Assembly (NCBI GenBank): GCA_030447125.1
Contig: JAUJLZ010000094.1
Span: forward strand, 1 to 6,978
Reading direction: 5' to 3'
DNA: 6,978 nt
DNA from: Acidimicrobiales bacterium
Lineage (GTDB): Bacteria; Actinomycetota; Acidimicrobiia; Acidimicrobiales; CADCSY01
The position numbers and the translations under genes were made by a program. A model generated the notes under the pieces. It saw only the letters and a program-made list of their open reading frames with translations, made no database searches and was not told the origin of the DNA. Positions 1 to 5,172 of this stretch are shown piece after piece (within the stretch, counting starts at the first letter, position 1; each line of letters opens with the position of its first letter).

Positions 1-286
1 CGATGCGGCTGGCGTCGGCGGCCAGGATGATGGCGCCGTCCATCTTGGCCAGCTCGGACAGGCGCTGAGGGCTGAAGGCGGCGTCGAGCAGGAAGCCCCC
101 GGAGCAGATGTTGAGCACCTCGGGCCCGTCGCCGACCACCACGAGTGCCCCCATCTCGGCTTGGAGGATGCGGTCGAGGCCCTCCCGTAGGGGCTTGCCG
201 GGCGCCACCGAGGCCAGGGCCTCCAAGAGCATGGAGCCACGGCGAGGTGCCACGGCGGCGATCCTAGTGTCGGTGGTGATGGCCAT
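1..286 (-). CDS. disA: DisA, DNA-integrity-scanning diadenylate cyclase (N-terminal part)
   Basis: DisA condenses two ATP into cyclic di-AMP and pauses at branched DNA, linking genome integrity to second-messenger signalling. Only the first 95 codons lie in the window; the gene runs off the left edge. The segment APGKPLREGLDRIL (28-41), then GALVVVG (46-52), ICSGGF (60-65), and LAKMDGAIIL (79-88) match the DAC domain start. D83-G84-A85 is the conserved DGA active-site motif. The RHR motif and the DNA-binding HhH domain would lie outside the window. I chose ATG 286 because AAGGG (301-297) sits 10 nt upstream; a second in-frame ATG at 232 would remove little of the DAC domain but has no such site. 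It lies 67 bp after radA, the order known from Bacillus and mycobacteria, where RadA is reported to bind DisA and lower c-di-AMP synthesis. Confidence 0.93.
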   Translation of the reverse strand, partial: MAITTDTRIAAVAPRRGSMLLEALASVAPGKPLREGLDRILQAEMGALVVVGDGPEVLNICSGGFLLDAAFSPQRLSELAKMDGAIILAADASRI

Positions 287-351
287 CGCCGGGACACCCT
301 TCCCCCTGCGGTGGGTTGTGCACCCTCGGTAGCCAGGCGCCGAGCTGCTCC

Positions 352-357
352 TGTCAA
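352..357 (-). promoter_or_regulatory. TTGACA box overlapping the radA stop, possible disA -35
   Basis: The minus strand carries a perfect TTGACA whose TGA is the radA stop codon. It points into the 67-bp gap before disA. At 17-nt spacing the -10 position reads GGCTAC, a poor match, and TACCGA occurs only at 20 nt. The gap otherwise holds only the AAGGG ribosome site of disA, so read-through from radA is the simpler view. Confidence 0.2.
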
Positions 358-1736
358 GGACCCCGGCTCCCCCAGGTCCGGTGGATGGCCTCGGTGAGGG
401 TGGCGGCCCGATGCAGGACCATGCCGGCGGGCGCTGCGGGTGCCGAGGCCGGCACCACGGCCCGACGAAATCCGAGGCGGGCGGCCTCAGCCAGACGGCG
501 GGGCGTCTGGGCCGCCTGGCGGAGCTCGCCGCCGAGGCCCACCTCGCCCACCGCCACCAGGTCGGCGGGCACAGGGCGCCCGGTGAGCGACGACACCAGG
601 GCCAGGGCCAGGGCCACGTCGGCCCCAGGCTCGACCACCCGCACGCCCCCCACCGCCGAGGCGTGGACGTCGGACGTGCCCAGGACCCCCGTGTGCGAGG
701 CAAGATCGACCCGGCAGCCGAGCACGGCCAGGAGCAGGGTGAGGCGACCATGGTCGAGGCCCTGGGCTGAGCGCCGGGGCTGGGCGAGGTTGGTGGGCGA
801 CACCAGGGCCTGCACCTCGACCAGCAGCGGGCGGTGGCCCTCCATGGTGGGGACCACCACCGAGCCGGCCACACCCGGTCGGCGGTCGGCCAGGAACAGC
901 CCGCTCGGATCGGGGACGCCGATCAGGCCGGCATCGGTCATCTCGAACAGGCCCAGCTCCTCGGCCGAACCGAAGCGGTGCTTGACCGCTCGCACCAGGC
1001 GCAGGGCGTGGTGACGGTCCCCCTCGAAGGCGAGCACGGTGTCGACCACGTGCTCGAGCACCCGGGGACCGGCCAGCGAGCCCTCCTTGGTGACGTGTCC
1101 CACCAACACCACGCTCATGGCCCGCTCCTTGGCCGCCACCACCAGGCGGTGGGCGCACTCGCGCACCTGGGTGACCGAGCCGGGCACCGAGCCGAGGTCG
1201 GGGTCGAACACCGTCTGGATGGAGTCGACCACGACCACATCGGGTGCAAGCTCGTCGATGTGGCCGAGCACCGATGGCAGCACGGCGTCGGCCAGCAGGT
1301 GCAGCCCGGAGGCCAGGGTTCCGAGCCGGTCGGCACGCATCCGCACCTGGGGGGCGGACTCCTCGGCGGTGACGAGCAGGGTGCGGGCCCCGGCGCCGGC
1401 CATGGCCGCCAGGGCCTGGAGGAGCAAGGTGGACTTGCCGATCCCGGGCTCACCCCCCACCAGGGTGACCGAGCCCGGCACCAGGCCCCCGCCGAGGACG
1501 CGATCGAGCTCGCCCATGCCCGTGGAGCGCTGCCCGCAGGAGTCCAGGTCGACCTCGCCGATGGGCACGGGTCGGGTGGGGGTGGCGGGCAGGCCCGCGA
1601 TCCACCCCGGCTGGTCGTCGGGCACAGCCTCGCCCGCCAGGGTGTTCCAGCCCCCACAGGCGGGGCACCGGCCCAGCCACCGGGGGCTGCCCTCGCCGCA
1701 GTCGGTGCAGCGGTGGACGAGACGGGTCTTGGCCAT
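354..1736 (-). CDS. radA: RadA/Sms, RecA-like DNA repair ATPase
   Basis: RadA drives branch migration of recombination intermediates and helps recombinational repair and replication-fork processing in the cytoplasm. The 460-aa product has the full family layout and usual length. It has a C4 zinc finger (C10, C13, C24, C27), Walker A GGEPGIGKST (94-103) and Walker B VVVVDS (167-172). The C-terminal Lon-protease-like domain carries PRRSAQGLDHGR (320-331) and GEVGLGGELR (397-406). The signature KNRFG motif, needed for branch migration, reads KHRFG here (252-256). I chose ATG 1736 because MAKTRLVHRC is the family-typical start. No Shine-Dalgarno site precedes it, but TACCAT ends 7 nt upstream, which fits a leaderless transcript. 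ATG 1745 would add only MPG. The open frame continues upstream to 2192 but there overlaps the lipoprotein gene in another frame and has no RadA character. Confidence 0.97.
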   Translation of the reverse strand: MAKTRLVHRCTDCGEGSPRWLGRCPACGGWNTLAGEAVPDDQPGWIAGLPATPTRPVPIGEVDLDSCGQRSTGMGELDRVLGGGLVPGSVTLVGGEPGIGKSTLLLQALAAMAGAGARTLLVTAEESAPQVRMRADRLGTLASGLHLLADAVLPSVLGHIDELAPDVVVVDSIQTVFDPDLGSVPGSVTQVRECAHRLVVAAKERAMSVVLVGHVTKEGSLAGPRVLEHVVDTVLAFEGDRHHALRLVRAVKHRFGSAEELGLFEMTDAGLIGVPDPSGLFLADRRPGVAGSVVVPTMEGHRPLLVEVQALVSPTNLAQPRRSAQGLDHGRLTLLLAVLGCRVDLASHTGVLGTSDVHASAVGGVRVVEPGADVALALALVSSLTGRPVPADLVAVGEVGLGGELRQAAQTPRRLAEAARLGFRRAVVPASAPAAPAGMVLHRAATLTEAIHRTWGSRGP

Positions 1737-1743
1737 GCCGGGC

Positions 1744-1749
1744 ATGGTA
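1744..1749 (-). promoter_or_regulatory. Candidate -10 element for leaderless radA
   Basis: The minus strand reads TACCAT, then 7 nt, then ATG 1736. This fits the actinobacterial TANNNT -10 consensus placed so that transcription would begin at or next to the start codon. The 1736 start has no Shine-Dalgarno sequence, in keeping with a leaderless message. No convincing -35 is visible at 16-18 nt. The same spacing recurs before the ATPase gene at 2668. It is an inference from motif and spacing only. Confidence 0.4.
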
Positions 1750-1809
1750 GAGACGGCCTGGGACAGCGTTGCCGGGTCCTGGGCGGCGGGGTCGGGAGCT
1801 GGGCCTGTC

Positions 1810-2565
1810 CTACCCCGGCTCGAGGCGGGGGCGACGACGGCTGCGGACCAGGAGCACCACCAGGGCCAGAGCGCTGGCGGCGGCCGTCGCCAGCCAGACC
1901 AGGCGCTCGGTGTGCAGGAGCCGTGACGTGGCCGACAAGGCCACCTGCTCGCCCACCGCCGGGCGCCACACCGCCCCCTCGGACGTGACCAGGCCCGGCG
2001 CAGCCGCCTCGATCTCGCCGGGGAGCTGGGTGCGCACCTCGAAGTGGAAGACGTCGGCCACCTCGTCGCCGATCGCCTCTTCCAGCTCGGCACCAGCGAG
2101 GCTGAAGCCGCTGCCTTCCAGAGCCTGGCGTAGCTCGTCGTCGCTGAAGCCCTCGATGCCGGCACGGAGGTCGATGAGGCCGTCAAAGGCATAGGTGGTG
2201 GTCAGCAACGACGACTGGCGGGCCACCTCGAAGTCGCGCAAGGGACCGTCGGCCCCACTGACCTCTTCGAGCACGTCGACGGCGCCCTCAGGGGTGGCGA
2301 AGGCCTTGACGGCGCTGACCACGGTCGACCCGTCGTCGGTCCGCTGGGGCCCGGCCACGGTCCACCCCGCTCGCTCCAGGTCGTCCACCCGGAGCTGGTC
2401 GGCCAGATCCACCCTCCCGGCGGCCTCGGCGTCGAGGGCGACGTCGACCTGCACCTGGCCCGAGCCGTCCCGGGCCAGATCGAGGACGACGTCGAGGGCC
2501 ACCTCGCAGCCGCTGGCCACCACGGCGAGCACCGCGGTGGTCAGAACGAGCAGGCGTCGTCGCAT
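1810..2565 (-). CDS. Putative LppM/DUF3153-like lipoprotein with C-terminal membrane anchor
   Basis: This predicted secreted lipoprotein has 251 aa. The N-terminus is MRRR, a hydrophobic stretch (5-17), and a lipobox-like ASGC with the acylated cysteine at C20. Residue -3 is Ala rather than the usual Leu/Val. An extracytoplasmic domain follows (about 21-218), then a single hydrophobic segment (about 222-240) and a basic tail RSRRR, so the chain would be held in the membrane at both ends. The pattern of a lipobox, alternating polar and hydrophobic strands, a late FEVRTQLPGEI segment (175-185), and a terminal helix resembles actinobacterial LppM/DUF3153 proteins. I infer this from layout and a few local motifs, not from an alignment. 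ATG 2565 is preferred over 2595 because AGGAGAAGG lies just upstream and the signal peptide then starts properly. The biochemical role is unknown. It is upstream of radA, with 73 bp between them. Confidence 0.8.
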   Translation of the reverse strand: MRRRLLVLTTAVLAVVASGCEVALDVVLDLARDGSGQVQVDVALDAEAAGRVDLADQLRVDDLERAGWTVAGPQRTDDGSTVVSAVKAFATPEGAVDVLEEVSGADGPLRDFEVARQSSLLTTTYAFDGLIDLRAGIEGFSDDELRQALEGSGFSLAGAELEEAIGDEVADVFHFEVRTQLPGEIEAAAPGLVTSEGAVWRPAVGEQVALSATSRLLHTERLVWLATAAASALALVVLLVRSRRRPRLEPG

Positions 2566-2571
2566 CTGCGG

Positions 2572-2580
2572 CCTTCTCCT
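2572..2580 (-). promoter_or_regulatory. Strong ribosome binding site of the lipoprotein gene
   Basis: The minus strand reads AGGAGAAGG, ending 6 nt before ATG 2565. This is the best Shine-Dalgarno match in the window, and it decides the start in favour of 2565 over the in-frame upstream codon at 2595. Confidence 0.8.
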
Positions 2581-2604
2581 CAAGCTTCGTCCCACGACGA
2601 GGCG

Positions 2605-2610
2605 ACGCTA
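2605..2610 (-). promoter_or_regulatory. Possible -10 element for the lipoprotein gene
   Basis: TAGCGT on the minus strand fits TANNNT. It would start transcription near 2598, giving a leader of about 33 nt that includes the Shine-Dalgarno site. No good -35 is visible. It lies in the only divergent intergenic region (2566-2667, 102 bp), which must serve both directions. Confidence 0.25.
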
Positions 2611-2654
2611 CCCGGGACCGGTCGAGGATCGAGCCCGACCCACGAGCCAGGCCG

Positions 2655-2660
2655 TAGGGT
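2655..2660 (+). promoter_or_regulatory. Candidate -10 element for the ATPase gene
   Basis: TAGGGT is followed by exactly 7 nt and then ATG 2668, so transcription could begin at the start codon. AGGGTGG (2656-2662), overlapping this hexamer, could instead act as a Shine-Dalgarno site with 5-nt spacing. The two readings exclude each other. No clear -35 is present. Confidence 0.4.
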
Positions 2661-2667
2661 GGCCGGT

Positions 2668-3759
2668 ATGAGCGGCCAGCGGGCGGCGGTGGAGGCCATG
2701 GGCGTGGCCGTGGCCGCCGGCGTGCCCGTGCTGTTGTGGGGCGCGCCGGGAACGGGCAAGACCTCGGCCATCCGGGCCATGGCGGACACCGCCGGTTGGC
2801 CGTGTGAGACCGTGATCGCCGCCATCCGCGAGCCCTCGGACTTCTCGGGCCTGCCCGTGGTGGTCGACGGCGTGGTGCACTTCGCCCCGCCCCGCTGGGC
2901 CGAGCGCCTGGCCGAGGTCGGGCGGGGCCTGCTGTTCCTCGACGAGATCTCCACCGCCCCGCCCGCCGTGCAGGCCGCTCTGTTGCGGGTGGTGCTCGAG
3001 CGGGTGGTGGGCGACCTCGAGCTCCCCGAGGAGGTGGTCGTGGTGGCGTCGGCCAACCCGCCGGAGCAGGCCGCCGACGGCTGGGACCTCTCCGCTCCCC
3101 TGGCCAACCGCTTCTGCCACCTCGACTGGGAGGTCGACGCCGCCACCTTCGCCCAGGGCCTGGTGGGCGGGTTCCCCGTCGCCGCCATCCCCGCCCTGCC
3201 CCCGGGCTGGGACGGCGACGGCCTGGCCCAGACCCAGGCCCTGGTGGCCGCCTTCGTCACCGTTCGCCCCGGGCTGACCTGCGCCCTGCCCACGGATGCG
3301 GCTCGGGCCGGGCGAGGCTGGCCCAGCCCCCGCACCTGGGAGATGGCGGCCCGCCTGCTGGCCGCGGCGGAGGCGACGGGTGCCTCCACCGAGGCCATCA
3401 CGGCCCTCATCAGCGGTGCCCTCGGACCCGGGCCCGGCACCGAGCTCCTCTTGTGGCGCTCGGAGATGGACCTGCCCGACCCCGAGGCCGTGCTGGCCGA
3501 CCCCGAACGCTTCGTGATGCCCGAGCGGGGCGACCGGGCCTACGCCGCCCTCTCGGCCGTGGCCGCGGCAGTGGCCGCCCAGCCCACGCTCGAGCGCTGG
3601 CAGGCGGGGTGGCAGGTGGTGGCCCGAGTGGGCCGCAGCGCGCCGGACGTGGCCGCCGTGGCCGCCCGCACCCTGGCCCAGTGCCGGCCCCCGTCGGCGG
3701 TGGCGCCGCCCGAGGTGAAGCTGTTCGCTCCGCTGCTCAAAGAAGCCGGTCTCCTGTGA
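2668..3759 (+). CDS. MoxR-type AAA+ ATPase partnered with a VWA protein
   Basis: This is a 363-aa cytoplasmic AAA+ ATPase. MoxR-type ATPases work with VWA-domain partners to remodel, insert metal into, or mature target proteins. Walker A is GAPGTGKT (25-32), Walker B LLFLDEIS (88-95), sensor 1 ASAN (127-130), the LANRF segment (145-149) carries the likely arginine finger R148, and a sensor-2-like PSPRTW is at 219-224. The C-terminal third is an Ala-rich helical lid with no known extra domain. I chose ATG 2668; an in-frame GTG at 2659 would add three residues. The gene opens a plus-strand block and is followed, after an unusually structured 186-bp gap, by the VWA gene. The AAA+ call is firm. 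Placement in the MoxR group rests on motif style and on the VWA neighbour. The substrate is unknown. Confidence 0.92.
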   Translation: MSGQRAAVEAMGVAVAAGVPVLLWGAPGTGKTSAIRAMADTAGWPCETVIAAIREPSDFSGLPVVVDGVVHFAPPRWAERLAEVGRGLLFLDEISTAPPAVQAALLRVVLERVVGDLELPEEVVVVASANPPEQAADGWDLSAPLANRFCHLDWEVDAATFAQGLVGGFPVAAIPALPPGWDGDGLAQTQALVAAFVTVRPGLTCALPTDAARAGRGWPSPRTWEMAARLLAAAEATGASTEAITALISGALGPGPGTELLLWRSEMDLPDPEAVLADPERFVMPERGDRAYAALSAVAAAVAAQPTLERWQAGWQVVARVGRSAPDVAAVAARTLAQCRPPSAVAPPEVKLFAPLLKEAGLL

Positions 3760-3767
3760 GGGGCGCC

Positions 3768-3822
3768 GGGTCCCGCTCCCCCGTCTCGCCCGCCGGACGG
3801 GTCCTGTCACCGAGCGGGACCC
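3768..3822 (+). repeat. 11-bp inverted repeat with nested stem after the ATPase stop codon
   Basis: GGGTCCCGCTC (3768-3778) is perfectly complementary to GAGCGGGACCC (3812-3822). The 33-nt interior contains a second stem, CCCGTC (3780-3785) with GACGGG (3796-3801) and a 10-nt loop. It begins 8 nt after the ATPase stop. As RNA it could be a 3' stabiliser or a processing or attenuation element; as DNA it could be a binding site. Without a U-tract I do not call it a terminator. Confidence 0.7.
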
Positions 3823-3829
3823 CTCCCAT

Positions 3830-3848
3830 CGGGTGCCTTCGGCACCCG
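3830..3848 (+). repeat. Perfect 8-bp hairpin with TTC loop
   Basis: CGGGTGCC (3830-3837), loop TTC, GGCACCCG (3841-3848). It shares the core GCC-TTC-GGC with the hairpin at 3920-3936, 72 nt downstream, so the two may be copies of one repeat type. No T-tract follows. Confidence 0.75.
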
Positions 3849-3914
3849 TGGGCCCCTCCCCTCGGTGCCACCCCTCCGGCTCCCTGGGGTACCACCCGTC
3901 TTCGGGCTGAGAGC

Positions 3915-3936
3915 GAGGAATCGGCCTTCGGCCGAT
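3915..3936 (+). promoter_or_regulatory. Shine-Dalgarno site followed by a hairpin upstream of the VWA gene
   Basis: GAGGA (3915-3919) is the only good ribosome-binding match before ATG 3946, but it is 26 nt away, too far for normal use. Between them sits a perfect hairpin, ATCGGCC (3920-3926), loop TTC, GGCCGAT (3930-3936). If it folds, the gap shrinks to the 9 nt at 3937-3945, a normal spacing. A hairpin-bridged initiation region is therefore possible. The hairpin is visible in the sequence; its role is inferred. Confidence 0.5.
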
Positions 3937-3949
3937 GCTGCGCCCATGA
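3935..3949 (+). other. Possible four-codon minicistron overlapping the VWA start codon
   Basis: ATG 3935 begins a tiny frame, M-L-R-P-stop, whose TGA (3947-3949) overlaps ATG 3946 as ATGA. The GAGGAA upstream is 14 nt from ATG 3935. Termination here could allow re-initiation on the VWA gene. In GC-rich DNA such a short frame can arise by chance, so this is a weak call and an alternative to the hairpin-bridging model. Confidence 0.2.
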
Positions 3950-5148
3950 GTGAGCTGGACACGGCGAAGTTGGCGTCGGCCCGGCTGTGGGCCGTGGCCC
4001 GCCACCCCTACCTGGCCTCGGCCCTGTTCGCCTCCACCGTGGTGGCCGTTCCCGGCCTCGACGGGGCGACGGTCGACGAGGCCTGGCGGCTCTACGTCGA
4101 CCCCGAGGTGGTGCGGCGCTGGAGCGTGGCCGAGTTGGGAAGCCTCTTGGTCCACCACACCGGGCACCTGTTGCGCGACCACGCCGGGCGGGCCCGGGCC
4201 CTTGGCCTCAGCCAGGCCGAGGCCGACGACTGGGCCCTGGCCGCCGACGCCGAGATCAACGACGACCTGACCCATCCCGACCTGCGCCTGCCCGGCGAGG
4301 TGGTCTTGCCCGCCACCCTCGGCTGCGAGGCGGGCCGCTTGGCCGAGGAGTACCTCCACGTGGGCGACTTCGCCACGCCCGACCATCACGACTGCGGCAG
4401 TGGGTCCGACGCCAAGGCCCGACCGTGGGAGCTGGCCGGCGACGCGGGTGGCGGCGTCCCCGTGGGCGAGCGGGAGATGCTCCAGTGCCAGACGGCCAGC
4501 CGGGTGGTCGACTACGCCCGCTCGGGTCGGGGTCGGATCGCCGCCGGCTGGCAGCGTTGGGCGGCCGAGGTGTTGGAGCCCAAGGTCGACTGGCGCCGCG
4601 TGCTGGCCGCCGAGGTCCGCAAGGGCATCACCACCGTGGCCGGACGGGCCGACTACAGCTACCGCCGGCCGTCACGGCGAGCGGGATCGAGTCCCGACGT
4701 GGTCCTGCCTGCGCTGGAGCGCCCCGTGCCCGAGGTGGCGGTGTTGTGCGACACCTCCGGCAGCATGGACGGCGAGGCCCTGGCCCGGGTGCTGGCCGAG
4801 GTCGAGGGCCTGTTGCGGGGCGTGGGCGTGGGTCGGGGCCGCTTGCGCGTGCTCACAGGTGACGCCGCCGTGCACACCGACCGCCGGGTCACCAACGTGG
4901 GCCAGGTCGAGCTGGTGGGCGGCGGGGGCACCGACATGGCCGCCGGCATCGAGGCCGTCAGCCTCCTGCGACCCCGCCCTTCGGTGCTGGTGGTGCTCAC
5001 CGACGGGATGACCTCGTGGCCGGCGGAGGCGCCCAAGGGCATGCAGGTGGTGGTCGGCCTGGTCGGCGCCGAGGCAGGGGTGCGGGGCGGACAGGTCTGG
5101 GCCACCCCGGCGTGGACACGTGTCGTGCACCTCGACCTCGCCGCCTGA
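3946..5148 (+). CDS. DUF2201-family protein: metallopeptidase-like N-terminus, VWA-like C-terminus
   Basis: The 400-aa product has a DUF2201 layout. The N-terminal part (about 5-150) matches the putative metallopeptidase domain, with LLVHHTGHLLRDH (67-79) at the HExxH position and AADAEINDDL (99-108) after it. A His/Cys stretch, HHDCGSG (147-153), lies before a basic linker. The VWA-like domain (about 261-380) keeps MIDAS residues: DTSGSM (269-274), GGGGTD (325-330), and LTDG (351-354). The zinc-site glutamate is replaced by H71, so peptidase activity is doubtful, while metal binding by the VWA part looks intact. It is the likely partner of the AAA+ ATPase upstream. ATG 3946 gives the family-like start; an in-frame GTG at 3865 would add 27 residues of poor quality inside the hairpin region. 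Initiation lacks a normally placed Shine-Dalgarno site. Confidence 0.9.
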   Translation: MSELDTAKLASARLWAVARHPYLASALFASTVVAVPGLDGATVDEAWRLYVDPEVVRRWSVAELGSLLVHHTGHLLRDHAGRARALGLSQAEADDWALAADAEINDDLTHPDLRLPGEVVLPATLGCEAGRLAEEYLHVGDFATPDHHDCGSGSDAKARPWELAGDAGGGVPVGEREMLQCQTASRVVDYARSGRGRIAAGWQRWAAEVLEPKVDWRRVLAAEVRKGITTVAGRADYSYRRPSRRAGSSPDVVLPALERPVPEVAVLCDTSGSMDGEALARVLAEVEGLLRGVGVGRGRLRVLTGDAAVHTDRRVTNVGQVELVGGGGTDMAAGIEAVSLLRPRPSVLVVLTDGMTSWPAEAPKGMQVVVGLVGAEAGVRGGQVWATPAWTRVVHLDLAA

Positions 5149-5160
5149 CGGACCGTCGGC

Positions 5161-5167
5161 AGGGAGG
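5161..5167 (+). promoter_or_regulatory. Ribosome binding site for the unknown gene at 5173
   Basis: AGGGAGG lies 5 nt before GTG 5173. This fixes a GTG start and shows that the gene, 24 nt after the VWA stop, is probably translated from the same message. Confidence 0.75.
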
Positions 5168-5172
5168 CGGAC

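Larger units (their letters stand above)
3760..3945 (+). other. Structured intergenic region between the ATPase and VWA genes
   Basis: These 186 bp hold no convincing gene but several inverted repeats, listed separately: a long 11-bp stem with a nested stem, two perfect stem-TTC-stem hairpins, and a small CCCG/CGGG stem at 3895-3906 (loop TCTT). ACCCC (3870-3874) can also pair with GGGGT (3886-3890). An imperfect direct repeat, GGTGCCACCC (3864-3873) and GGTACCACCC (3888-3897), differs at one base. No stem is followed by a T run, so none is a standard intrinsic terminator. The other plus-strand gaps in this block are 24 and 37 bp. Confidence 0.75.

Noticed and set aside
310..325. Small GGGT/ACCC hairpin between radA and disA
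   Set aside because: A 4-bp stem is too weak to support a regulatory or terminator call.
1761..1810. GGACAG/CTGTCC inverted repeat between the lipoprotein gene and radA
   Set aside because: Only 6 bp with a 38-nt loop; expected by chance and overlapping the lipoprotein stop codon.
834..1988. 384-codon plus-strand frame opposite radA
   Set aside because: It lies antisense to radA and the lipoprotein gene, and its His/Gly-rich translation has no domain character.
1737..2192. Upstream extension of the radA frame
   Set aside because: It overlaps the lipoprotein gene in another frame and its translation is Arg/Ser/Pro-rich; RadA proteins start at the zinc finger, as at ATG 1736.
3768..3848. Intrinsic terminator after the ATPase gene
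   Set aside because: The stems are strong, but no T-rich tract follows either one, and the neighbours run in the same direction.
2608..4389. 593-codon open frame on the minus strand across the ATPase and VWA genes
   Set aside because: It is antisense to two genes with clear motifs, spans their structured intergenic region, and has a low-complexity Gly/His/Gln-rich translation typical of shadow frames in GC-rich DNA.
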